Source: Circinella umbellata (Eukaryota; Mucoromycota; Mucoromycetes; Mucorales; Lichtheimiaceae). From it: a DNA stretch of 64,000 nucleotides. This document shows, in pieces, positions 50,099 to 61,972 of the stretch; the stretch's first letter is position 1, and every line of letters starts with the position of its first letter. Below the pieces are notes generated by a model. The model worked only from the letters and a program-made list of their open reading frames with translations, had not been told where the DNA came from and made no database searches. The stretch lies in the NCBI GenBank assembly GCA_025093555.1, contig JAIWNF010000062.1:62001-126000 (forward strand). Reading direction: 5' to 3'. A program made the translations under genes and the position numbers.

Positions 50099-51790
50099 AA
50101 GTCATAATTTATGAAATGTAAAACCAAAAAAAAACATATCCTGTATATATTATACGTATAATTCATATATACTCATATTTTCTCTTATTGAACAGCAACA
50201 GCAACATCCTTGTAACCATAAACGTAGTATAATTCTTTAATTTTTTTTTCTTTTCTTTATTACAACGCATATTTTATATATATATTTACTTCTGCATTTT
50301 TTTTTATTACTTTCTCTTATCATTTTGTTTGCACTCCCCCTCGTTTTTATTATCATTCCTTTCTATCATTATTCGATCTTCATATTTGAGCATTTTTTTG
50401 GTTTGTTTTAAATAATTAATATAAAAATTTTATATATAGCAACTATATAAAGCTTTATCTTTTTAGAGAAAAATGTCGTATATTCAATCGGTGATTATTT
50501 ATTTGATCATGTTAAAACCATCTACTCGTTATTATGCATCGAAAATATGTTGTCATCCAATAGATTATTATAATACATAATAAGGTTACTGATTACAGGT
50601 TTTGTCTTTTCTTTTGTGTATCCACGTCAACCTTGAGATACATATATGAACAATTACGGCTAAATAAAAGCCGGCGATATATGAATATTTCGAAACATCG
50701 ATTTACAACAGCAAACAGCACGGATTCTACCCGAAGTTTTTTTTAGCGCACTCTTAATAGTGTTTCTCTTCAGCAATATGTGCTACACTAAATTCTTCAA
50801 TACCTTCTTTTTTCTCACCCTTCGTAAATTATTTCCTAAGCCTTTTGAATTGTCCAAAGACTTTTCCAAATATAAAGGGGCTAAGCATTCTTTTGTAATT
50901 TAGACGTGAACATTGATGGGATTTTAACTTATTGTGAAACCTGACTTTTATATTGTTTGGGTCGATAATCCAGACCACCAAGCAACTTGTTGTTATTACG
51001 AGTTAATAATAATCGTTTATTTGTTGGATATATTTTTTTTCTTTGGATATAGTTAGTACACAACATGCTCGGATGCTCCGTGTCATTAGAACAGCCCCAT
51101 GTAAAATAAAAAAGAAGAAAGGTGGCAGATCAATTGAGTAGCAATCGTTTCTGTTCCTGACTTACCGTTAACTATAGCTTCCACTTGATTATACGTATTC
51201 ATGCACAGATAATCATCGTGACTTTTTTTGGAGGGACGAGGGAGGGAGAATATGCATATCCCATAATTGATATGACTCAAATATTTTACTTGGCAATTTG
51301 TGGTTGCGTTACTAGTCATCAAGAAGTTTATATATAAAGTACGTACATAAATTTGTTAATACGATATTGTACAAAAAAAAAAGCTCAGGCTTTTATTCAG
51401 GAATGTTTATGCATGCTATAAATATTTATATTTATTTATTTAGTTGTAATAGACCCAATTGTTGAATGTAACACATATACAACAAGAACAACATAAATAT
51501 AATTCGTCATCATCTTTTATCATCGTTAGAGAAAAAGGAGGTTCATTAATAAGTACGTAAAATTTTAAAAAAAGGAAAGTACACAATCTTTCCCCTTGGC
51601 ACCCTATCTTTTTTTCTTATTGCTCGAAACTAAGCAAAAATATTCTCTGACAATAAAATGTTTCGACTCTATCTGTATAGGCTGTAAAAATAAAGTTGAC
51701 ATTAATATTATTAAGACCACTTACCCTTAAGAAGGAGGAAGATAGATAATGGGGTTTTTTGTTTTCTTGCCTCCCCCTTTCTAATTCTCC

Positions 51791-51796
<6 letters not shown>

Positions 51797-51826
<30 letters not shown>
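51797..51826 (+). repeat. (AT)15 microsatellite
   Basis: Uninterrupted AT dinucleotide run of about 15 units in intergenic DNA. Confidence 0.8.
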
Positions 51827-51830
<4 letters not shown>

Positions 51831-52812
51831 CAAAAAAGAGTTATTAGCATGTAGAGTAATTTAGGTTTATAACAACACTGTGCGTTTATTCATCTCCTTT
51901 TTATATTTATCAATATGAATGCACAATATGCAAGGTGTTTAAAGGTACACTCATCGTTTTTTTTTTGTCGGTGCAAAACTCCTGCAGAAATAAAAGTAAC
52001 TCTTAAGCGTTTAGTTGTCCGTGTGTAACCTTCGACTTTTTTCGCTGTTTATATTTTGTTATTTTTATTTTTTTGTGTTTGGTTAAAATTTATAACTAAT
52101 CACTATCGTAGATTATTAGTTGCGTACATATATTTATTATAAAGGTAAAAAGATTAATAGTAGTGAATGTGTATGTGTGCATAGTTTTGATGCATATTGA
52201 TGGTCAAATAATGTGACTAAGTTACTTTGACCACTCTTGGCAAAGAAAATAAAAGATAAAAAGGGTCCTTGATCCTGCCCTTATTTATTTAGTTACCAGT
52301 TAAACAATTTAAACATCAGGGTAAAATCCCAAAGGATCAACCCACCCAGCAGTAAAAAAATGATGGGATAGATTTATATGTAAATTATAATTGACCTAAA
52401 AATCGTTCTTGGCATCTTTTTTTATGTACGTAGTAATCATGTCACTCTTTCTCTTCATCTACATAAAATATATCAGTATTATACATTGGCTCAGTATATC
52501 TGTATAAAGTATAATATCATGATCGGATAAATGACCAAGAAGGAAAGGACTGAAGAGGATTTTTTGGGGGAGGAGGAATCGCATAAAAGAATTATTCTGT
52601 TGTGCGGCATGTGAATCAAAGCGATAACATTTTGACATGTTAAACAAATGGTCTTTTTACCAATATACAGATTATTGTACTACCACGTTCCTATTCTTTC
52701 TTGGGTTCAAAAATTATATTTTCTTTGGGGGACTACAGAGGAAAATTCAACTAATAGAAGGGAGGTGTTATATCTGCTTAATCACTTTGAACTAAGAAAG
52801 AAATAAGAAAAA

Positions 52813-52873
52813 ACTTTTTCTTTTCTTCTTTTTCTCTTTTCTTCTTTCTTCTTTCCATATTCTTTCCAAATTC
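52813..52873 (+). promoter_or_regulatory. CT-rich leader of RhoGEF copy 2
   Basis: Almost pure pyrimidine tract running up to the start codon at 52881. It parallels the CT-rich tract upstream of the paralogue at 20204-22731. Confidence 0.4.
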
Positions 52874-52875
52874 CA

Positions 52876-52890
52876 ATGACATGGCATTAA
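52876..52890 (+). promoter_or_regulatory. Minimal upstream ORF overlapping the RhoGEF copy 2 start
   Basis: ATG ACA TGG CAT TAA begins 5 nt before the main ATG (52881) in another frame and ends just inside the coding region. If the leader is as drawn, scanning ribosomes would meet this ATG first. Confidence 0.4.
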
Positions 52891-54842
52891 ATGCCTCCAC
52901 TTCCTTCTTAGCCAAAAAGTTCAAGAAACATGAAAAACGGCAATCACTTTTGAACCGTCTTTCCAAATGTTCAGCTTCATCATCTTCATCTACCATTTTA
53001 TCATCATTTGCATCTTCATCAGAAAAATCATCATCATCGCAATCACCACCACCTCAGCCTTCACCATCAAAGTCCATGGCTAATAGAATAAAATCTTCTC
53101 TTCTTGCCACTGTATCGCGTCATCGAGAATCTTCAACCAAGGCTCCAAAGCCTACAAAATCAACAATAAAATCAAAGATAATAATACCATCTTCAGCTAC
53201 GGCACAACCACGATCAGTTGTAGAAGCATACCCAGTTACGACAAAACCATCTTCAGTGGAACCTCAAACCGGAATAAAAAGACCAATAAGAACTAAACTA
53301 TTACCTGTAGTAGAAGAAATATCCAAACCTGTAACTGAGCAATCATCTCTTCCACCAACAAATCAAAAGCTTAGTAGTAAACCGTTACCATCGTTACCAT
53401 CACAAGAACGGCAGGAACAAGACCAACAGCTAAATAATCTCTCTGAACTTCCAAATTCTTGTATTCATCCCCAAATCAACAATATCCCAAGAGATCGACG
53501 AAAACGATTATCGATGTATGCGCAGCAAGCAGGGCCTCGGTTGATGTTTCGGCGTCCACAAGTACATTTGCCACCGCGCCCAGTCTCACAAATGACGCCT
53601 ATTCGTCACTATGATCATGACGAAAGCGATAATGGGTTGTGGCGACGGTGTAGCACATTTAATGTTTTGACGGAAATCGGATCTTCTATTATGCGTACTG
53701 AAGATAGTAGTCGAAGTAGCATTTGTAGTTTATCAACCTCAAGTAGCAATGATGATAGCAACATGTCTACTCGATCTTCCAGCATATCTTCATTACCAAC
53801 ACCCAGCGAAGAGCATGAACAACCAACACCCGTAGTATCGCTCAGTGCTATGGCAGTACCGTTACAACATTATGAATCTGCAAATAGTAGTAATGGTAAA
53901 CGACGACAAAGACACAATAGTAGCATTTTGGCCAAGACACCATCGTTACTATCACCAACTGCATCAGCAGAGAGGCCATCTCGCGCGAAATCAATGTTTG
54001 TGCACCGCAAAGAAATCAAAGCGATCTCCGTTTGGCGTGACACAAAAGCCAAACTTAGCGACATTTCTTCTTCGCCACCGCCAAAACCTATTCTCGTTAC
54101 TGCTACCCAAAATAAACAAAATATGGTTCTTGCCAGATTTGTTTTGCATGAACTTTATACAACAGAGCAATCTTATCATCGTTTATTAACTGTTATTCAA
54201 CAACGTTATATGCAACCCATGTCACAGAATAGCAACAATAATATGAATAATATTATTTCAGCAGCAGCAAGACCCTTATTCTTTACAACAAGTGATTTAG
54301 TGCCGCTTTTTTTTCGTCATCTGCCTGATTTATTGGCCTTATCTGAAAAAGTTATGTTGGGCTTACAAGAACATCAATCCCAGGTCACGAATGTGGGTCG
54401 TTTGTTTTGTTCACTTGAAAAAGAGTTGACTGTGTTTTTAAAATATGCTGTGCATTATGAATCCAATATCAAATCTATCCGACGCTCTTGTGCAACCAAT
54501 CCATTGTTTTTGAAAATCGAACAAGAAGGAATTTCTAGACGGGAAACAAATCGCATGGGCTTTGCGGATTATCTGATTGCACCATTTCAGCGCGTGCCTC
54601 GTTATTGTCTTTTGATTAAAGGTAAGAAAATGGGGGGAAAAGTAGCTGTTGTGTTTTTATTTTCATGTTATATTATTAATAAAATATATGTTCTAATACT
54701 AAACTAATTTTCTTTTGCAGATCTTATTAAACACAGTACAACAGCGCCGGAGGAATGCCCCGACCCTGATCTTGACAAGGCTCTAAAAATGCTGACTAGT
54801 TTGGCTATGACTATGAATCATGTACAAAAAATACCACGTTAA
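52881..54842 (+). CDS. RhoGEF (DH domain) protein, copy 2
   Basis: Paralogue of the gene at 20204-22731. Model join(52881..54621, 54721..54842), 620 aa. The N-terminal KRQSLLNRLSKCS and ATVSRHRESS segments match copy 1. About 400 Ser/Pro/Thr-rich residues follow, then the DH domain at ~415-617: LHELYTTEQSYHRLLTVIQQ, KYAVHYESNIKSIRRSC, and YLIAPFQRVPRYCLLIKDLI. Like copy 1 it ends directly after the DH domain (MNHVQKIPR) without a PH domain. The single 99-bp intron is at the same codon and phase as the last intron of copy 1. The Zn2Cys6 gene downstream (57708) is a paralogue of those downstream of copy 1. Exchange activity towards a Rho GTPase is inferred from the domain; the specific GTPase is unknown. 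Confidence 0.92.
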
Positions 54843-57707
54843 TATTCCTCTCCTTACATTTTAGGCATAATATTATATCATATAACTTCACATTCATTCA
54901 CTCATTTATCCATCACTCATTCTATTCATTTATTATTCATTTGTATAAGTTTATTTATCTATACCATTCTTATTCTTATTATTGTACATATATTTACAGA
55001 TTAACTTTTTTTTACTTTACTTTTGTTTACATTTGAATTATATTCAATTCCCACATAACTCTTCATTATTATATTATTATTACACCCAAAAAACCCTAAA
55101 CCCCTTTTGCAGAACTATTGAAATTAGTTATCGCACCTCGATACGATTTTGTTTTTTTATTCTTATTTCGCATCTTGAAGCTGCATGCAGCTCGATGTGA
55201 CAATGTATTGCTTGGTGTCACATTCTTGAATGATGGTTCCAAACATTTGCCACACCTCATCTCAACCATTTCATTCAAGAGAAGTTTTATTGTTGTTTCT
55301 TTATTTTTAACCAGCTTTAATAAACAGTTTATTATTAGTCATCCATTTTTTGTAGCTCATATTAAATAATGTAGAAGTTATTTTTTTAAATCGCTTCAAT
55401 TCTCATTGTCATATATTATATTAACAGTGTGATATTTATAGATTCAAGAAAGATGAAACGTTTTGCTTTAGAAAGGAGAATAATTTATTCGCCACAGCAA
55501 TATATCGTAAACAGTACTATCCTTTTTTCAATTTAAACTATGTCAACAATGCGCATTACGAGTTTTTATTCTCTTATCTTACAGTAAAGTCCCCTTGTTG
55601 GAAAGAAAATGTAAAACTATAAATAATACTGCGAGAAAAGTTGTTTTGTTCAACAAATAATAAGTACATTATGGCGTTTTTAGACTTTTCGATTCTACTA
55701 TTAATAATGTTAGGTTTATTTACACCACCTCCTTACACAAAAAAGCATTACAACAATGAGAATTTCTCTTTGAAAACTTCGTTTTCTCAGAAAGCAGACC
55801 ACTTGTTACATTGTCTTTCATCCTTTTTTAAACTATGATATGTAAATAAATGACATCTGCCAAAATATTAATAATTATACGTTTACCATAAACTGACCAA
55901 AATTTAAGGAGCAAACTGACATAGATCTGGTGGCCTCCAATGTATCTCCATATTCAAAACCTATTAATGCAAAACAATATACGTATGCGTGCACATGCAG
56001 TTTGGGGGAACGTTCTTTTTAAGTTAAATATAAAGTATTCATGTCGATAATTTTATAATACTTACGTAAAATACAGTATTGCATTTCGACTTCTCTCAAT
56101 TAATATGGTACTGTACATATACATTATAATCTATCAGACAGATACAATACTTGATTACAGAGTAGGAGCAATTGTGAACCAACAAAAAACACCCTTCTTT
56201 TATAATAAGGTCTATAAGTAGTATAAATTCTGAAACCAAATGTAGGAGAATATCATATGAGCTTTTTTTTCTCCTTTTATTACTTAAAGTACGTACCATG
56301 TGTAGATTCGTTTTTTAGTTACAAAGAAAAATGACACTCTGAAAGATTGATGAACGAAAGTAATGGAATCAAATGTATACAGGATACATGTTAACCTGCA
56401 TTAGAGATGATAACCAGTATAAGCATTCTGATTTAATATATAGATACATAAGTACAACATCTACCATGAAGATGAAAAAGGAGAAAATTATTAATGCATA
56501 CATGTTCGCATGTGCAGAAGCTTATGATGAACTATATAATACATAATAATCGCTGTAGTGATAGTGTTGTACATAATCGTCAATTCATGTACGTCTCCAT
56601 TTTTAAAGATGCAGATGTTCACATGATTGCTGTCTTTCTTCGGATGTAAAATTGTGGTTCCATGCAAGTGAGCCTATTTCAAATTTAGAAAACTATTCAA
56701 AAAATGGTCACTTTAATAAGTGTATGCTCCAATCAACTGATTATCAATAATTGTCAGTTATAATTCAGCTTTATCATTAGATAATTATGACATATTGGTA
56801 ATTATTTTTTCTTTACTTTGAAATGGATGATTGCGCTCCGTTTTACCAAAGATATACAGTAGTAGTACTGCTCAGTATCATAACTACTTTTTATTCTCGT
56901 TGTTCTTTGTCGTTGTAATCATACCAAGATCAAATAAGAGAACGTTTTTGAAGATGCTCATATGATATTTATAACAATACTTTCGCAGAAGTATTATTTT
57001 TAGATTTTACATTGTTGGTGAGTGGTTTAGTAATACTGTCACTGGGAGTGATTCCAGCTAGATAGTGACAATACTGTTTTACTCACTTTGAACCATTATT
57101 TATAAGAATTCCAAATTTTTTTTTTCAAGTACGTATTAAAGAACACGACAAGAGTTTGCTGTGCTAACACTTGAAAACCCTCATAAATTGAAAGAGCGTT
57201 ATTTTGATGCATATAGCAGAATATATTACACAGGGTAAATGGGTGTGAAATCAAACATTTGAATTGTAAATTTAACCCGCGCCATTTATATTATTTGCCA
57301 CAATGACAAAAGGAGGAGTGGCTGGTAACGTTAATGCTCCCCTCATACATATCAGTCCAAAACATTAGAATGCGATTTAGATTCACTTCAGTTATTATAA
57401 AGTTTCCAACAAGAAAAGATATGTATATACAGAGAGGGCTATTATAGTTTTGTTAAATTATTATTATTTGGCGATGCAAAAACCTCAGGGTACAAACAGT
57501 TCGTAAATGCGCTTTTATATTATACAAACATCAAGTATGTTGACTACGAGGTAAAAGCATGATTATTCATAGAAGTACAACTGTAAGGAATATTTTACTG
57601 TTTATAGTATAAAGTGGCGTAGCTAAAGAATGATAACATGGTTTTTTATTTGCTGAGGTACTCTCTTGTACTGCTGTCTCTTTACACAAGATAATATAAT
57701 TCTGTCT
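54843..57707. other. Intergenic between RhoGEF copy 2 and regulator copy 3
   Basis: 2.9 kb. It contains a minus-strand zinc-finger-like relic (55096-55338). Otherwise AT-rich with scattered TACGTA; the plus ORF 55641-55838 and minus ORF 56096-56299 are not supported. Confidence 0.4.
55096..55338 (-). pseudogene. BED-finger-like ORF, possible transposase remnant
   Basis: Minus-strand stop-to-stop frame of 80 codons. It contains MRCGKC, a 15-residue spacer, H, three residues and C (Cys codons at 55254-55252 and 55245-55243, His at 55197-55195, Cys at 55185-55183). This C-X2-C-X15-H-X3-C arrangement resembles a BED zinc finger of the kind found in hAT transposases and ZBED proteins. It is followed by a basic stretch (KMRNKNKKTK). 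No transposase catalytic region, terminal inverted repeats or neighbouring exons were seen. It could be chance; the spacing is the only support. Confidence 0.3.
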
Positions 57708-60217
57708 ATGCCACGCAATACACCTTGTAAAGGTAAAATATAATATAGAAATTTTTTCTTGTTTATTTGTTTGACAAATATAAAAAAAACCTCACCTCTT
57801 TTTTTACTTTCAAGGCTGCCGGAAACGACAAAAAGGTTGTTTCTGGCCGTCTAATTCTAACATTTGCGTTCGATGTGCAAAATATAATGTTGACTGTATT
57901 GTTGTCAGTCGTTCAAAAAATGGGAAACAGGATGAACGAGAATTCAATGACGCTGGTGACAGCAACAATAGCGATGGGTGTTATGACGATTTGATGCCAA
58001 AAGAATATGTTGAGAATTCATTAGAAAAGTGGCGTTACCAAGTACAACAACTCGAGATCGAAATTGCCAATGCTGAAAAAGCCATTCGTTACTACCGCCA
58101 CTTGTACAAAGAGAAAAACAGCAACAACAATAGTGATCCTGGCAGTAACGGGTATCGTATAAAACAACGAGAACAAAAACACATGGAATGGAAATTGACG
58201 GTCGAAAATGGGCTGCTCAAACTACATACAAGCATCAATACCATGGAAGAATTACTCATATATAATCGAGCGTCACTACGTTATTTATCGCCCTTCCAAG
58301 CACTTTTTAAAAGATCAAATCCATCTGCATCAACAACGACGATAAAGTTTGCAAACTCTATATTTTCAACTGTCATTTTGCGAGCATTTCGATTTTTATT
58401 TGCACAGGCGGTTCATAATCCACCTGATCAAAAGAATTGCGTGTTAGTGGCGGATGATCCCTATGATGATGAATTGGTAAATAATTACCCAAATATAACG
58501 GCAGCTAATATCAATGTTTCTGCATTGTTGTCTTCGCCTCTTCAACTGCCATCTGTAGTGCCAAGCAATATTCGAGAGATAATCGATCAATTGGTCCGGA
58601 TATACATAGAACACAAAAATCCAACACATGCATTTCTTCATACATCATCATTTATTGAATATTATAATTCACCGACCACCAATCCATTAATGTGCCCTGT
58701 TACACTAGCTCTTTGTACCGATACAATATGTACCACACGTAGATTGGATGAAAATATGTTTCCATCAACAAAACGACAGTATTTGGCTCAGTTCTTTTAT
58801 CAGCGATGTAAAGGTTTTCTCGCTGATATGTTTGACGATCCTTATCGCAGATTGGAGACCATTATCACTATTAGTTTTTTAAAGCATTACATTTTATTTG
58901 TTCGTTTACGTCCCCTTGAAGCACGTCGCTTGATTACGATATCATATCTTCTGTGCAAGGATCTTAATGAAGAAAAAGAACATCATCAATCTTATCTAAG
59001 TAATGGAGGTGGCAAGGGTGGTATTGATAAGGTGATATTAAAGAGATTGGCAGAACGACATCTTTTGCATACAGAAAGCATGCTTAATATGGTCAGTTTT
59101 ATCAGTAATGAGACCATATTCAAACCTCAACCCACCGTTACGTATTTGGAAAAATTACCCGGTGAAGAAAATGATATTGTCGGATTTTACATAGATATAA
59201 ATAATCGGTTGATTGAATTGTCAAATAATTTTTATATGCGAATAGTAACGGTAATATTTTCGAGCGTTGAAAAAAAAACTGCGTTTTTTTTTTCTTTTTC
59301 CTTTTTTTATTAACAACCAATGATGATATATAAAAAGGGAAACGAACGGCTCGATAAAAAAGTCGATACTTTGAGCATGGAGACACTTTTTCAATGTGAT
59401 GAAATTATAAAGGACTGGTGGGAGAATATGCCTCCTCATTTACGGATTACTAATAACCTCTTTGACACTAACGTCAAATTAAGAGCAGAGAACGATTGGA
59501 TTAAAGCTATTGTGTTCTGCTTTGCCCATGTAAATATTATGCGAGTTCATATATGTTTGTTGAAACCCGTTATTTTCAGAAATGATGAACAAGACAATGA
59601 CAACGAGGACACCCATAACAATCAAGGCACTAAAAACATTGATGATTATGTGAATCCAGAATTATTGGAATCAATACGTGAACAAGCAAAAGAAACAGTA
59701 TTGCGCTCATGTGATATTTTACTTGATACTATGGTTCAAATGCTAACCTCGCCTACTGATTTGCCTTCTGGTAAGTTTGTTGTTATTTGTGTACTTTTTT
59801 CAACCAGTACGTAATCGTAAATATATTACTTATATCATCATACGTACAGCCATTACATTTGAACTTGTCTCTCGAGTAATGCATGTATTAGTGACTGTAA
59901 CAGGCCCAAATGTCCCAGTATCTATCCATCGTAAATTTTATCGATGTATACAAGCAATCCATGCATTATTCCCATCTGATACTGTTACTGTCCCTCCATC
60001 ACGATCACCATTAAATGCGATAGTAACATCACAGCAACATCTAGTAACAGATTTTGGTATATATCAGAAGTATCCTCTCCCCGGGTATAGTTTATTTGTT
60101 GACATCATCAATACTTCATGTGCCCATTTACAATCCCATTTCGTCCGTAATACAAATGATTTTTCACATCTCACCCGGTTTATGAATTCAATAGATGATT
60201 GTTTCACTCCATGTTAA
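57708..60217 (+). CDS. Zn2Cys6 fungal-specific transcription factor (copy 3)
   Basis: Third member of the regulator family. Model join(57708..57732, 57815..59250, 59338..59770, 59850..60217), 753 aa. Exon 1 encodes MPRNTPCK plus one base. The intron splits the zinc cluster, and joining gives Cys at 7, 10, 17, 26, 29 and 36 (spacing X2-X6-X8-X2-X6). A coiled coil (KWRYQVQQLEIEIANAEKAI) and the conserved middle region (HAFLHTSSFIEYYNSPTTNP, FFYQRCKGFLADMFDDPYRR) follow. The C-terminal exons carry LFQCDEIIKDWWENMPPHLR and the CIQAIHALFPSDTVTVP block shared with copies 1 and 2. All three intron sites coincide with those copies. It is transcribed away from RhoGEF copy 2 and converges on the NOSIP-like gene (176 bp between stop codons). 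Confidence 0.92.
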
Positions 60218-60393
60218 ACATTCTTTTTGAACTTTATTTTATCAAGTGTGATTACTTTTTATCCAACCTTATGCTGATCCCTTCACCTTTTCAGTAATAT
60301 ATATATTTGTATATCATAATAAAATTCTCCCGTTTACCCATCATATATATTAATAAAAATTGTTTACATAGTGTTATAAACGACAACAATAAT

Positions 60394-61650
60394 TTATTGA
60401 AATGCGACATCCCATTTTTTTGCTTCTGCCAAACTACTACCACTAGCAAATCCAGTTCCTTCAGGACTCATATCTATAATATCCTTTGACTTGATCTTAG
60501 CTTCACATACATAGCATCGTTTGGTCTTTTTGACAAACATGTTCACACAGGTATTACATATAACGTGACCACATGAACGCATCACTATTTTAATATTCCC
60601 GTTTCCCAACAAAAAGTAATTAAGTGTTAACAACTATATTTGTTTGAAACATAATCAAATATATCCAGTTTTCTTGTTTTTTACCTGAAAATTTTAATGA
60701 ATTTGAAAGAGTCTTGAGACAAGCAGGGCATTGACATTTCTTTTTAGTATCATCTTCATATTGAAATTTAACTTCAATTAAAGTCTTTAAGCTAATAATT
60801 GTTTTACATGATTTAACATTAATATTACGAAATAAGTCATAACACCATATATCCCTCCTCATGAACACATGTCTGTATATAACTCTTTGTTTTTTTTTAC
60901 CTGACAGGGTGAGATTTCTTCACAGCTGTACACATGGTTTGTGTTTGAATAGGTTTAATTTCATCTTTATATTGTTTTTCGGCTTCAGGTGTCATGGTTG
61001 GTAACCAAAAGCTTGAAACCTTTGATTTGGCTTTATCAGCTTTTTCTTCTGCTAATCGTTTTGCTGTTCTCTCCAATTGATCTTCATCAGTTGCATCTTG
61101 TATTTTTCTCTTAACGCCGGGATTCGTACTCTCATCTATTGTTTCATCTTTCTTTTGTTCTCGCTGTTGTCGTTTACGATTACCCAACATACTTGTCTGT
61201 GTCTTTTCAAATTGATCCAGCATAACTTGTCTCGCTTCTTCTTGTTCTCTTTCCTTTTTTTCTTCCAATGTCTGTAGTTTTTGTTCCAATAATCGTTGTT
61301 CTCGTTTAATGGTTTGCTTTTGTGTTAATATGGATTCATACATGCATTCACGACATGCCAAGTGTCCTTGTGGACAAGCAACAGGATCTCGAGCTGTTTG
61401 TAAGCATAAAAAGCAAGCATTATATTCTCTAAAAGAATCACGGCCAAGACGATGCTATACATATACATGAAGAACCTAATTAATAAACTATTGTCGTGTT
61501 TGATGCTTTTTTGATCGATCTTTTTTTTTAATTAATCTATAGAGTGAAAAGGAATGGTCAGAATACCTTTTTGGTTCCATAATCTAATGATTTTGTTTCA
61601 TGGTATGTAAATACACTGGATGCAGTGTTATTTTTTGAATGGCGTGGCAT
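60394..61650 (-). CDS. NOSIP: NOSIP-like RING/U-box protein
   Basis: Homologue of nitric-oxide-synthase-interacting protein, which in animals is an E3 ubiquitin ligase and is found with the spliceosome. Model complement(join(60394..60584, 60685..60791, 60901..61454, 61567..61650)), 311 aa, close to the ~300 aa of animal NOSIP. The N-terminus MPRHSKNNTASSVFTYHE is typical of the family. The first half-finger reads CFLCLQTARDPVACPQGHLA with CRECM after it; a charged coiled coil and NLS-like region follow (about residues 70-160). The C-terminal finger contains CQCPAC, then RSCGHVICNTCV, then CYVC, and the family signature EGTGFASG is near the end. The gene is convergent with the regulator at 57708-60217 and lies downstream of the esterase gene on the same strand. 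The animal NOS link need not apply in fungi. Confidence 0.92.
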
Positions 61651-61972
61651 TGATGCGGTATATCAGAAATGGGTGCGTGTGTTCCGGTTATAAGTCAATA
61701 ACATAAAAAAAGCAAATTCACACTGAAGTCTCTCAAAAATAATATAAAATTCCGCCTGCATTTAAGCTGGTATAAAATAGACACAAGTTTTTTTTTATGT
61801 ATATGAAAAGTTACAAAAGACTAAAGACTATAAGTGAAAAGAATATTTTAACAAAAACTATAGCATGTGTATGAATGAATATGTTTTTAAGATAATGAAG
61901 AGAGATGAAAAGGATATATATGTAGTGTGTGTAAAGTGTGATATAATAATGAGAAGGCGAAAAAGGACGAAG
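61651..61972. other. Intergenic between esterase and NOSIP-like genes
   Basis: 322 bases between two minus-strand genes: the promoter of the NOSIP-like gene and the 3' flank of the esterase gene. Nothing else seen. Confidence 0.5.

Larger units (their letters stand above)
50099..52880. other. Intergenic between Brf1 and RhoGEF copy 2
   Basis: 2.8 kb, AT-rich, with a 30-base AT microsatellite (51797-51826). ORFs on the minus strand at 51086-51322 and 52459-52647 are short and unremarkable. The last 70 bases are the pyrimidine-rich leader of the RhoGEF gene. Confidence 0.45.

Noticed and set aside
51797..51826. Tandem repeats considered as a CRISPR-like or centromeric array
   Set aside because: Simple dinucleotide microsatellite without spacers; the genome is eukaryotic.
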